A stretch of 64,000 nucleotides of DNA from Bimastos eiseni (GCA_959347315.1 OY365809.1:7046853-7110852); one strand, 5' to 3'; numbered from the stretch's first letter, positions 40,417 to 52,825 are shown. Made by a program: numbers and translations. The notes: generated by a model from the letters alone, not told the origin.

Positions 40417-43400
40417 TTAAACAGTTTTGCAATTTACAACACAAATAGAATTTTCGGTCCTTACTAATTTGTTTTCAAGTGTATTGATGAGTTTCTGTTG
40501 TTCCATCATAAGCATCTGAAGTGAGGTTAGTTTTGTTCTCAACTCGTTGTTTTCCTGTCAAGAAGATACACAGTTCACACGAATTGCAATTGACAGAAAG
40601 TCTAGTATATGCCAAAACCAATTTAGAAGTAATCTCATGGTCATCATCAGTCATTCATTTGAACAACCATTTGATTTGTAGAGTGAATTTCTGGCTCAAA
40701 GAATGCATGGCTTGCATTGCCTTAAAGCATGAATTGATAACTGACTCAAGAAATTAATTACTACCATAAGGAATGACTGACTAAAGGAATACATCAATGC
40801 CTCAAGCAATGAAATACGATTGAGGGAATTACTGACTGAATGAATGAATGATTGACTTAAGGAATGAATGAATAAATGATTGCTTAAGGAATGAATAAAT
40901 GCTTGACTTAAAGAATGAATGATTCACTCAAGGAATTAATGAATGAATAAGTGACTTAAGGAATGAACGAATGCCCCAAGGAATGAATAAATGAATGATT
41001 GAAGAAAGGCAGGATTACAAATGAAAAAGAAGTGGAAAGCAGGGTTAGCAACTGAATCAAAGCAATAAATAAAAAATTTCTTTTATTAAAATAAGCTGAC
41101 AAATGTGCAACTTTTATAATGATTAAATGAGCCAAACAACGAGTTACTCTGCAATCAAATATGAAATATACCTCAACAGGAAAGAACAAAGAAAAAGTCA
41201 ACAAAAGAATCAATCACAAATTGCAATAATATGCAATGAAATAAATTTGCTCATTTTACGACTATCGGTACAGCTAGACATAGTTCTAGTGCTACAAAAT
41301 GTTTCCTGACCAACCATTGCAAGTTCTTCATACGAAGCTGAATCCTGTCTCAACTCAGCCACCTGCAAAGAATTCTTCCCCATTTCCTAAACAAAGAAAA
41401 CAGATTGGTCCTACTGAGTATAAAAAATGAATGCCATACACTGATTTAATTGATTTTACTAAAAATTCCTGAAATGATTTAACTGACATGAAAGTTGAGT
41501 CACAGATGTATCGACAGCAAAGGCCTTTAAGGGCATTTACGAAACATGTTATTGTAGACTCAGATGGTCGAGTAGACATTAAAGTACCGACTACAGGATC
41601 TACCATTTTAACAGTTCCACGACAAATGTTTCAAGGACAAATAGTTAACGACAAATGGCATTCAGTAAAATAGAACTTGGATTGATGATAATAATGCTTG
41701 CTTATCCAACTTGCATTTCAGCAAGAATTATTTTAATCAACACAATTTCTATTTAAGCAAGAATTCTTTTCACTAATCCAACTTCTATTTCAGCAAGCAT
41801 TATTTTCGTTCACATATCATCTATTTAGGAAACATTTCTTTCATCAATTCAACTTATATTTAAGCATTATAAGACAAATTGTTATTATAAAAAAAATATT
41901 CACTTTCAAGAGCAATAAGTTCAAATTTCCATTTAATGCTTTGAAACATTTTTTAAAACTTACCAACACATTAGTAAAACAACTTTATACCATATTGTAA
42001 TATCCATCATTAATAACATTCTGACAATTAATAATACACCGATAACAGACCAACACAAAACTTGACAGATAAAATCAGTAATAAAGACAAACTAGATGAA
42101 TGCCCATCCTAAGATGGTTAAAAAACATTTTGTAATGTGTTTTCCACTTAAAATAAGTTTGCAGGCCATTTAAGCAGACCACATGTTGAAGATCAGGGCC
42201 AAATGCTGTTCTATCTGCCTTAATATTCTTCACGAAGCCACACACACCCCATACAGAAAAGAAATGAGTCCATTTTATCATGATCTTATAATAGCAGCAC
42301 CACCTAATTAACGTAAATGAGTTAAATGAGTCTATTACGCAAAACAGAAAGAGTAGACTCACATTTCCTTCGTTTACATATATAATAAACGTGCAACAAA
42401 CCAGCGTGTGCTTACTTCCATAGAGAAATTACTCAAATTGTTGTTTTTCGAATCCAGGTAGCAACTGTTGTTTATCTCATCCTGGCCAACATACAGCATC
42501 AGCAGAAAAATTTATTATTTATTCACATAATTGCACTATTTCATAACTTACCATATTATTACTCCATTATTAAGCATGCAAGGTCAGTATATCTGTGCAA
42601 TTTGTACAATGGCGCTCAACAGGATAGAAACAAAACTAAACAGCGCTACAGAAAACAACACCGCAACGATTAGTCACATTACAACTGTAGCTTCACAGAT
42701 TTACAAATCAATCAATCAATCTGTACATCGCACCCCTTTAAGGTCGCTATTACTGTCACTCTCTTTGCTATAGCATGTATGATTCAATGGCCTAAAGCCT
42801 GCACTGTTACAGTCATCACAATCAGTCACAGAAATATGCTCTGCAGGATGTAGGACTTTGCCCATTATGAATAAGTCACTTATCTCAGAGAAAAGTAGCA
42901 ACCTTACACATTCAGAATTGTGAAGCACAAGACAATTGAAAGCGTCATGAGTCTTGTCACCTGGCTAATGAGCACTCCGAGATCGAGCAAAAGCGCTCGA
43001 CATGTCTCAATGTCGTTCCTTAGATCGTCTTGTGTCTCTCGATCCAGGACCATACATTCGTCACCAGCGGCCATCGACCATTCTGGCATCTCGTGAATTG
43101 TGCTGGACAACCGATTTACATCTGCGAGGTCAAGAGAGGTCGGCCGCAAGTTATCGAAGCACAAGAATGGCAGTTCAGCTCCAGTGCATGGATATGACAA
43201 ACGTTTCCTGAAATAAGATAAACAGAAATCAGAATTTTACAGACACTGGTAATGGTCATTGCAAATTTATATAGAACCACTAAAAGAGAGACTCGTCAGA
43301 GATGCTCCTGACCTAACACAACAAATCCATGACAGAAGAAAGAGGTCTGCAAGTGCTTGAGGAAAAGACACAAAGAAGTTGTGAAGCCTTCATTACAACA

Positions 43401-45656
43401 TGACTTTTGGGATGTAACTTGAGATCACAAAACACAATTTGAATCATCATGATCATGGTTACATGGATACTTTGTTGTTGTGTGAACACACGAGCACATC
43501 ATGCGGCTAATTAACGCAACACGATTGAATAATAATCATGTATGTTTTAGGTATTACCTAGCATAAATCAAAAGTAATGCATATATGTAAAGATGTACCA
43601 TAAATCAGCAATTTAAATTCACAACAAGCATTATTCCTTTATTATTTATTCCTGTCTAATAAATAATTCACTGTTATAGCAGACTAATGCCCTACATTCA
43701 CTGCCATCTGTCACTCAAATTCAATATAATGATTTATACACTAATTTAAACTAATTCAATGACTTGTGTATAGCTAATGGTAGTTTAAACTGGCTGGCCT
43801 TTTGTCTACTGATAGCGCAAACAGCCCGGTGAAGAAATTGATACAAAACTCAAATTGTAAAAAAACTAAAAACCATCTAAGGAGTAATATATGAAGTAAT
43901 ATATGAATGAATGCCTCAAAGAATGAATGAGTGAATGAATGATTGAAGAAAGGCAGCATCAGCAACTGAATCAAATAATTAACAAAATAAATTCGTTTAT
44001 TAAAATAAGCTGACAAATATGCAATCTTACAATGAAACAATGAATGAATGAATGAGCCAAACAATGGAGTGGAGTATTTTCAAAGTGCATCTCACAAATG
44101 TCCATTCTATCCTAATCTCCATCAATTCAGTATTGAAAGCTATCCAGAAAGCAAACAATGGTTAGATGATGACAAACATCACCATTGACAAGCACCAACA
44201 CACTCACCCAAACCAGAATCAATGGAGTGAAAAACAACATTTGGATTAATGCAGTGCAAAAAAGAATATTAATGGATATTTATAAATAGACAACAATTCA
44301 CCTTTCTCTTGCTCCTGGAATTTCTGGAATAGTCCACTTCACCCTTCGGATTCTGTCCGCAGTTTCTCGGAGGGTGACATTCCCACCTTTGCTGGCCAAG
44401 ACATCATCAACAGCATTTTCTGTCCCATTTCTATCAAATGCGTCTGGATTTCGCCTGTTAAGCTTTGGTTCGGACACACTAGAACAAGATGGCCGCATCC
44501 TGTCTGGTGTCTTGCCCTTTGCCGAGCCATGCCTGGTATGCACTGAGTTATTTAGCTTTTGGTGTCTGCAGACCGCGTTCATTGATTCGGCGTAGACTGG
44601 ATCTCTGCTTCCACTTCCTTCCAGTTCTTTGAAGCTTGTGCAGGAGAAACCCATCGTGTCGACCATGAGGTCATCGGAGTTGAGGCTGTCAATAGAAGTC
44701 GTTTCGAGTGAGTCAATCTTCGCAATTGGAGCTTTACAGACATTGCTCCCTTGCTCCAAAGACAACAAACCGCTCTCCGATTCGCTTGCCTTTCCCGAGT
44801 CCTCGTAAGACGTACTGTTACTCATGCAGTCGACCTCCTTCACCCTTTCATTCGCTCTTCCACCGATCTGCTCTCGCGTCGGCATGACCGCCAGCTGACG
44901 ATTGCTGTAACCCTCCTTCATGATTGGTTTAGACTTTGCATAACTAAAGAGACCACACGGAAAAGAAAGGTGCTTCTTCGAAACGACGAACAGCCTTCCG
45001 TTGCCTGTCTGATCATGGTCGAAATCCAATTCCTCAGGTTGGACAGGTTTCTCGCAGGGAATGCCACTCCCCTTCACAACCACCTCCGATGCAACCGCCT
45101 CGCTAGCAGCCACTTTCCTGTAAGCACAATCCACATCACTGACATGTTCCACCTTTTGGTTTCCGGTCCAGGATATCTGCCGAACAACATCTCCAAGGCT
45201 TTCATCTGAAGGTGCTTCGTCCGTACACGGCACCGACTTCTCGGGAGAGAAGTTGTTCTCATCTTCCAGTTCCACCGCACGTAAGCTCAGCTTACTCGAA
45301 ACACGAAGCAAGGCAACCGAGTCATTGTTTTGGCCGGGATTAGGCACCCCGCGGGAATTCAGTTCGTCGTCATTGCCCACGCAGCCAAAGCACGGAAAAC
45401 ACACGACAGATGGAGGTGGAGACTTCCTCCTGTCAACGTCTTTTAAGGTGGACAAGGAACTGCGCACGTCCGACGGAGAACTCCTGGCAGAATTATCGTT
45501 TGTGCAAGCAAGATGTTCGTAAGCCCTGCCCGAATTAACGTTGGGCGCAAGCGTCTTCTTGTTTTTGTTCCTCTCCCTTTGGTGACTGCTGGATAGTCGA
45601 CCATGCCTGGCATGGATGTTGTTGCGATCGGAAAGCGACGACTGATTGGAACCCAT
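40417..45656 (-). CDS. CCSER (FAM190)-like coiled-coil serine-rich protein; 3' end unresolved
   Basis: Exons in transcript order: 45656-44302, 43207-42961, 41386-41315, 40554-40465 or on to a stop at 40417. Phases fit throughout, giving up to 603 aa. The first exon encodes a long, polar, Ser-rich region starting MGSNQSS, a myristoylation consensus (Gly2, Ser6), with a Cys cluster CFPCFGC (86-92) suited to palmitoylation. A conserved-looking stretch SLNSDDLMVD recalls the acidic DLMLDVDL motif of CCSER proteins. MVLDRETQDDLRNDIETCRA with LLLDLGVLI recalls their LDE-TLRHMVQD helix. The last exons give coiled coil (ENNELRTKLTSLQMLMMEQQ). A large first coding exon is also a CCSER trait. The gene is firm; the family call rests on remembered motifs and linkage. 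Vertebrate CCSER2 is linked to microtubules; the membrane anchor suggests a cortical or vesicle role here. Confidence 0.75.
40465..40554 (-). CDS. CCSER-like gene, fourth recognised exon (coiled coil)
   Basis: Acceptor ttgacag, phase 0. Encodes 30 residues with heptad-like leucines, ending ENKL at a good donor TTA|gtaagg. If that donor is not used, 15 more codons follow to a TAA at 40417-40419. No following exon was recognised, so both ends remain possible. Confidence 0.65.
40770..41005. repeat. GAATGAATGA-type imperfect tandem repeat in a CCSER-like intron
   Basis: Units such as AAGGAATGAATGAATGATTG and TGACTTAAGGAATG repeat irregularly. They adjoin the duplicated block 40984-41145. Confidence 0.8.
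40984..41145 (-). repeat. Duplicated retroposon-like block, copy 1
   Basis: Matches 43918-44070 in the same orientation. Shared landmarks are GATTGAAGAAAGGCAG, GCAACTGAATCAAA, TTTATTAAAATAAGCTGACA and GAGCCAAACAA. Read on the minus strand it is bordered by ATTC repeats, like a retroposon with a simple-repeat tail. Confidence 0.8.
41315..41386 (-). CDS. CCSER-like gene, third recognised exon (24 codons)
   Basis: Acceptor tttgtttag and phase 0 at both ends. Encodes EMGKNSLQVAELRQDSASYE then ELAM, helical and continuous with its neighbours. The donor ATG|gttggt is weak, which lowers certainty about its exact end. Confidence 0.65.
41387..42960 (-). other. CCSER-like intron between third and second exons
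   Basis: AT-rich. Holds a short dispersed segment (42090-42210) that recurs in reverse complement at about 57625-57750 (shared core TTTTAAGTGGAAAACACATT), and AATCAATCAATC followed by a CGCACCCCTTTAAGGTCGC block near 42708-42745. Confidence 0.6.
42961..43207 (-). CDS. CCSER-like gene, second recognised exon (residues 452-534)
   Basis: Acceptor ttatttcag completes Arg452; donor CAG|gtgaca, phase 0. Encodes an aromatic/Pro stretch (PFLCFDNLRPTSLDL), then EMPEWSMAAGDECMVLDRET and an amphipathic helix. This looks like the most conserved part of the protein. Confidence 0.85.
43208..44301 (-). other. CCSER-like intron between second and first exons
   Basis: AT-rich, containing the second copy of the duplicated block. 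A strong donor AAAG|gtgaat lies at its upstream end. Confidence 0.7.
43918..44070 (-). repeat. Duplicated retroposon-like block, copy 2
   Basis: Partner of 40984-41145, again next to GAATGAATG repeats. The two copies lie in different introns, flanking exons two and three. Confidence 0.8.
44302..45656 (-). CDS. CCSER-like gene, large first coding exon (residues 1-452)
   Basis: Start ATG at 45656-45654 has an in-frame TGA eight codons upstream (45680-45678). The 451 codons plus 2 bases end at donor AG|gtgaat. CpG and coding bias are high relative to the flanks, and the opposite-strand frames (44374-45522) are shadows. The segment RRVKWTIPEIPGARER just before the splice is basic/aromatic and may be functional. 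Confidence 0.9.
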
Positions 45657-46461
45657 TCTGCTCAGATAGATCCAACATCACACGACCAACCGATCATCAG
45701 GTTTTGACTCCAATCTATCTTCATTACAAATCACAGCTTTGAGTTTCAATGAAGTCACTCCTTGGGCATAATATTCACTCTGTAATAACAGAAAATGCTT
45801 TTATAAGATGTCTAGTCATTCTGGTAACTGTAGTTAGAGCAAGAAAAACCGAAGAACAATAAACACTTGTTTCCTACATCTCTTAAATAACATTTACTTC
45901 CACTTCTTCTTCTTGTCTCCCTCTCCTTCTCTCCAGCATCCTCTGTTGCTTGCTTTCCTCTTTATACTTACATAAGGTTCTCCATTGTCCAGATCACTCA
46001 GCATGTTCCATTTTTTCCTTCCTCTTCTTGACTTCCCCAGCATCTTTCCCTCCCGTACCATCAACAGTAAACCTCCTTTTCGAAATATAGGTCCAAGCCA
46101 ATGGTGTACCCTGTTTTTAAACGATACTAGCAGAACTTTCTGTTCTCCCACTCTCTCCAGGACATCTCATCTGATACTTTTTCTGTCCAAATAATTTTCA
46201 TAATTTTCCTCTAAGTTCACGTTTCACTTCACCCTTTAATGACGAACCATATGTTTCCCATATGTTTTAGTACAAATTAAAGGGTTAAGTATATACATGA
46301 AAGAATCGGACTAATCAAGAATTTAAGAACATTGGCAGCCAAACACCACTTGAGTCACTCAACATCATTTATTTTCACTGTTGCAAAAGTCATGAAAGAC
46401 ATCTGACACAGCAAAGCAGAATAGGAGGTAGGCAGACACACAGAGGGCAGGAGCAGAGAAT

Positions 46462-46496
<35 letters not shown>

Positions 46497-49400
46497 GTAT
46501 GATGAATATTTATAGTGAATTCAATATCTAGTCCAACCTGTTACCTGGGAGTACAATTAAGCAGGACTCCGAAATACAATGAACAATCACTGTAAACAGC
46601 CAAACAAGGCTTAGCACTGGTCCAGCAGCTGAAAATGCCATGCGATAATATTGTTAATGTTCGGTTAGTCGATAAGCCTCAATGCAAAACAGTGAAGCAA
46701 CCTTAATTACAGCTAATGATTTATTCATGTGTATGTGCTCATAAATATGTTATATAAATGATATATACATTGTATATATATATATAATATATACATACAT
46801 ACATATATATATATATAAATAATATACTGAACAAGATCACTAGATACTACTATGGGTCATGGTGGCACACAAGCAATTTAGTATTGTATTACTGCTGGTC
46901 ATATAAATTAGTAACAGCCAAATATAAAACAAATACATTCCTTACCTCACCACAACCAATAGAATATTACAATATGCTACATTACCAATAAAACATCAAA
47001 ACTCCGCCATAATCTGCTTCAGTACTGCCAGTTAAAACTTGTAATTTTTGCCTATAAAGTGCTAGTCAAAGTTTAGCCATCAGTCGTCATCACAATGTCA
47101 GCAAACTTACGTTTAAGATAATTAAAGACAATTGAGATCATCTAATTAAACTACTGGCAATCTTTATAAAATCATCAACTGCAGCAACTGCAAAACATTG
47201 ATCCAGAATCTATGCTTCACAATGATCCAATATCTAGGTTATACATAGTAAAGTATATACGGCTTTCAACAGATCTAGTATCTAAGGTTTTACATAAATC
47301 CAGCATCTAGCTTTCACATTGATCCTCAGTTCTCCACACGTCAGTGTGCTATCAATTACTATACGGCCTCCAGAGGGTGGTAGTGGAGACGTTTGGGTGA
47401 AATGAGACAGCTGGACTGAAAAAATACTAACGAAGTTAGGGCTGGGATGGGAGGATTGGCATGTTGTTGGGAAGTGACCAGCTTTTCTAGTATTTCGTAA
47501 CAGATACTAGTCTTCACAAATGATACATATACACACAAACACAAAAACCTGACACCAGCATTATTAGTAGTATTAGCAATAAAGATAAAGACTGTCGCCA
47601 CACAATTATTATTATTCGCACACCTTACCTCCGCAAAATACAAGACTTTGGGCTCGCAATTTAATTAATAGCGCATTTCCACTTACAATGAATGTCGTTT
47701 GATAGTTACCAATATCGGTCTCTCACACAGCCTAAACGATAACATCAAACACTTAATATTAAAAACTGCGCAGATTACTCTTAGTTGTTACATTATTTTC
47801 TCAAAAGCGACGACCACAACAACCACCCTTCCTCGTTTAGTTGTCGATATTATTTTCTTCTACGAGCGATGACAATACATATTATGAGGATGCTGCTCTC
47901 GGCATTACGTCATTTCACAGCCTTACACCATCCCTTGCGCCCAGAACAAGGAGGTATATTTCACTCAATAACTAAAGTTAAATATATTTAACTTTATTGT
48001 TTTACAGTAAAACACTATATCTCCATTAAGCAAGTGCAATTGAAAATCACTCACAGTGATAGTTAAATATTATACCGATCTCTAATATTTGCCAACTTTC
48101 AACAGCCACGCGTTGATAAGACCCAAGCAGATTGGAATTGTGGCATTGGTGAAAAGTATATGGTCAGGTGCATTGAGCTCAAAACTGCCCAATGAACGTT
48201 TTCTATCCTGGCCTATCTTTCAGCTTGCTCACTGAATAGTAAACTGTGGCCTAATTGTGACTAATCACAAGTAATAATTGAGCTACAAAAACATTTTAAA
48301 AATTGACCTGCTTGTCGACAGAAAACGTCATTTCCTTTTCAGCAGACGTTGGATTGAACTGCGTCTTCGCATTTTCAGAATAAATAACTCATAGTATTAT
48401 TACTCTTGATTTTCGAGGCAAGTTTTTGTAAATAATAACATAATATTTTATTGCTATATTTCATATATTTTACGTATGATTGATTTTGAAAGAGATGTTA
48501 TTTAAGATTTTAAAAATAACAAAGCACCATGCAAGTGGGTTTGACCTGGGATTAGGTTCGACTGTAGCTATCTAAGAATAGGTAGATGTTGGTGGATGAT
48601 TCTAGGCCTATAGCTCACTTGATTCGCACGAAATCGGCTCAAAACCCTGTCATTTAGGGCCTAGTACTGTGTGTCCTTTGACAAAGCCATACATCTACAT
48701 GTAATTCGTATAGTAGTATACAGGGCTGGATTATCCACGGTTCCATTAGGTTCACATAATCAGGCCTACTGAAAGGGGCCTACCATTAGTAGGGCCTATG
48801 CTAGACTAGCTTAAACATTTCGCTCAGTCTACTAGGCCTACTGTTGTTAACTATTATTTTAGCTTTAAATGTTTATGTTGTTGACATGTAATAGCTTAAA
48901 TAATTTAAAGCGCGCAATTTTGTGCAAACAATGTGCAACTGTCACACGCAACTCGATAGCCAAGACAATTTTGAAATTTGTGACCACTGGCTGAGTTTGA
49001 CAGGTTTTTTTAAGTATGAAGGCACCTCAAGGCAAGTTTTGAATTCATAAATATCTGACCCAAAATTTTATTTTCGTCAACATTATTTGGCTGAGCATAT
49101 TATATTTGGGGCCTAGTCTACAATTTTGGAACCAGGGTTACAGAATCTTAATCCAGCCCAGGGCTGGAAGTCTGATCTTATATTCACCATAATAGCTTGC
49201 AAAGCAGAGGTAGCCTATATTAAATGCCTACTAAAGTACAGCTTAATTTCAAGTCAGTGTGTTGAGTGTTGTGATAGCTAGGTGTTAATGATGTCTGTAC
49301 ATGTAGATGTGTTCAATTCATTTGTAACCCATACAAAAATTAGTTAGAATTAGTTGCCATTCATAGTCAGTTTGATCAGAATAATTTCCGCTTTCTTATG

Positions 49401-49694
49401 CCATGCCGAATTTTCCAATTTAAACTCCACCTGATTGTGTGGATTGCTGAAGGGAACCAAATTGTGAATCTGTAATATAGGCCTATTCATAGCAGTAATT
49501 CTGGCCAGATGAACTTTAGATTGCTGTCTCATAAATTCTATCGGAGTCCTAAAGTGTTAAATATGTAGCATAAAGGATATATTAATTATTGCATTATGTA
49601 GTGCAGAGAGACTAAAGCATAGGCCTATCTTTCCCAAATTTGAATAAATTGGTGGATTCACAAGATTTATTGAGTACTGATTTTTCTTCTGCAG
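45657..49694. other. Head-to-head intergenic region between the CCSER-like gene and VDAC
   Basis: About 4 kb that must hold both promoters and any 5' leader exons. I could not place either transcription start. Contains GA repeats (46460-46497), TA tracts (46775-46818) and, from 48.6 kb on, several TAGGCCTA words. A short VDAC leader segment (49695-49711) follows a strong acceptor. Confidence 0.55.
46460..46497. repeat. (GA)n microsatellite
   Basis: GA dinucleotide run with one AAAG interruption. Confidence 0.9.
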
Positions 49695-49711
49695 AGGACA
49701 GACAGCTAAAT
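49695..49711 (+). other. VDAC 5' leader segment
   Basis: Follows a textbook acceptor (pyrimidine tract then TTCTGCAG at 49687-49694), so the start codon lies in the second or later exon and an unseen upstream leader exon is likely. The frame is open upstream, but only through the intron. Confidence 0.65.
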
Positions 49712-49814
49712 ATGTGTGCTAACGTTTCTTCGAGTGCTGACCTTGGAAAACCCGCTATTCCTTCCTATGCTGATCTTGGAAAGGCCGCTAGGGACTTGTT
49801 TTGCAAAGGATTTA
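49712..49814 (+). CDS. VDAC: VDAC coding exon 1 (residues 1-35)
   Basis: Encodes the N-terminal helix that lies inside the pore, with a repeated ADLGK (10-13 partly, and 20-24 region). Donor TTTA|gtaagt leaves one base of Asn35. Confidence 0.92.
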
Positions 49815-52790
49815 GTAAGTAGGTCTCTTGCTACAGCATGGTTAAGTACTGCATAAGTTATAGTAAATCATGTAAATTGCTGTTTTATCAATTATCGACT
49901 CTGTTCTTCATTTGCCAGGTGGAGCTGGTAGAATGAGCAGTAGTAGTGATGGGGGGCGCCTTGCATGGTTGCCTGCGTTTAGCTTTAGACCAGAGCTTTC
50001 GAAAGTTTCAGTGAGTAATTACCTTTATGATTAAGTCCTAGTGGGTAATTGTCAAGGAAATTTGATTTTCTAGCATGAGTTGGCTGAGGCACAAGAGGCT
50101 TAACTCATTCTCTTCCCTCTGGTCAAAATTGACAATTCAAACCCTGCTTGTATTAATCATTATATATATGTCTGGAAATTGTTTAAGTCTTTTATATACT
50201 ATTATTCAGTGGTTAAATTTCTCATCCAGAGGTGCCGGATCTCCACATAATCATTTAAAAATGTAAAACTTAAGCCTAAGTCAGGCTAAGGGGCAAATCT
50301 GTTACAGATATAATCGCTATTTGCTATTCGGATAGGCCTACTCATAAAATATGTTAAACAAGGTGCATAATTTTTATGGTTGAGTTTTGAAAGAAAACAT
50401 ATATTTAGGAAATTTTAGGTGGTGGATCTCATCTATTGGGTGGTGGATTTCATGGTTGAGGTGGTGGATCTCAAATCCGAGGTTCCGGATCTCAGATCCG
50501 ACGAGATACGGCTGAATTCAACCACTGCTTATATTGTTCTTCACCAGCAATTGGCACAATGCAGACTATAATGTAGTGTCACATATGTGATAACAATAGT
50601 AGAAAAATAATAATAATAATAATGCTGATGGATCATATGTATCTTGGGGTATGTGGGGAAATTATAACAGAAATAACAGCAACAAACATTGGGAAATAAC
50701 AACTATTAATGCCCAGGTTGATAGCACGCACTCGTAAAGTACATTGCCACTGTTTAAATGAAACAAATCAGCCAATTGTTTATAGTTCATGCTGCATGGA
50801 GTTGTGCTATTTTAATTAGATTATGGGACTTACCAAATCGACTTGAAGACAAAGATCGCATCTGACATGGAGCTGTTGACCAGTGGATCCGATCGTCACG
50901 AAACTGGCGTGGTCACCGGAAGCATGGAGCTCAAGAGTACAGTTTGGAAAACCATCGGTGAGTCACACCTCTCCTTCTTGCCTCTGTTCTACTCAGGAAT
51001 CAAACCTTTGCTACAGATTACAGTATAGAGGATATGGAGACGGATGCAAGGAGAAATGAGGGGAAATACAAGCAGGCACAAGAATATACAAAAAGAGTCG
51101 CTTTGACATCTGTTAAGATCTAAATTTTGCAGTAGATTAATAACTTGATATCTATAGTGAACAATTATAATATGTACAGTTGTACACATCAGTTAATGAA
51201 GCATACTGAAAGAACTATGTTCTCATTGTTTATTGCTCACCTTAGTCCATTTAGATCATGATATCCCTAAGATACAGCACAGTCATTCACAGATTCACAA
51301 CGAAAAGATTGATTCTCAACTAGCACTAAAGTGCCAAATCATCATCACATCACTCCCCTACTCAAATCTCTCCATTGGCTAAACATTCCAGAGCAAATCC
51401 ACTTAAAAGTCATATTATTAACGTACAACTCCCTAAAATGCTCCCAACCCAATCATCTTCAGGAACTCTTTACCAGCCAGCCAACCAGCACTACTCAATA
51501 AACCGTCTGTCTCAGTCTTTCTGGACCCCAGTCACTTCTCATCTCAATTTCTCAAACAGAGTCATATCCATCATTGCACCATGTCTCTGGAGCTATCTTC
51601 CTCCTGAATGCCACACATTTTTGGCTCCTCCGCCATTATTGCCAATCATCATTGGCCTTAAACTCTTCTATCTATCACCCCTCAGGCTTTCCACAGGAAA
51701 CTAAAGTTTCACCTCTTCTTGTACTCGAACCCCAATTCACCACCCGATCATTCACCTTCAAATACCTGACAACACCATAAGGCGGGTGTCATAGCAAATT
51801 GGAAGATGGATGTTCCTCTGAAACCATACTTGGGTCCTCTTAAAACAATGCTTTGAACTGCCCCTTGTGAATAAGCTGATGCCCTGTGCTTGTCTTTTGA
51901 GTTTTGCTTTGAAGTTTAGAGATTATGATTTGTTTGTGATAAAGATAAATTGTGCTTTGCCTCTGTTATGATTATTTGAGACTGTGTACGTTAAAAATGT
52001 TTTATAATTATAATGATAATAATAGCTGTAGTATTTGTAATAATAATCATGCTCATAATTAAACTGTATGTACTGCTTAAACTTCATGCATTGTGTGGGA
52101 CTGTGTTGTTAGTGCCTAAAAGGGCCAACAGATTTGGATAGCCTGCATCTGGACATGTAGAGAACACCACTGCTACCCCATAAATTTACCTGCTTGAATT
52201 ATCCATTATGAACTGTAACCTTCTTTTCACTAGGATTGTCTTGGAGTACGAAGTGGAGTCTGGAGAATATGGTCTCAGCTGAGGTGGCGGTCGAAGATAA
52301 GCTGCTTCAAGGATTGAAGCTTTCCTGTGACGGACAATTCGTGCCACTAACTGGGTAACTATTCAACTCATTTACAATTAGACGTCTAGTAACTTACCCG
52401 GTAGTAAAAGTCAACTTTGCTCTGTCAGAAATCTAACAATGAAGAGTCCTTTTTGAAAAACTCTTATTGCCCTGGCAAAAATCATGACTAAAAAAACAAT
52501 TGAAGTGGTATAAATGAGAACTGAGAAAGACTAACTACAATTTTAATTAGTTAAGCAAACAATTTCAAACTACGATTAGCTAATAATATTCTGCTCTCCT
52601 TGACAAAATCATATAGCGTTGTCCAGGTTTTCCCTAACTAAAAATTATACTTCTCGATATTCCATTCCATATAGCATGAGAGGTGGACCATTTATAACAG
52701 TTATTAATAAGTCATTAACATGTGTATTGTGTAACCATCAACATGTCTCTTGCAATAGTGTGATAGTCAGTTGACTATTATGATAGTATA

Positions 52791-52825
<35 letters not shown>

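Noticed and set aside
44374..45522. Long plus-strand frames opposite the CCSER-like first exon
   Set aside because: They are antisense shadows of a coding exon with a clear start, donor and continuation.
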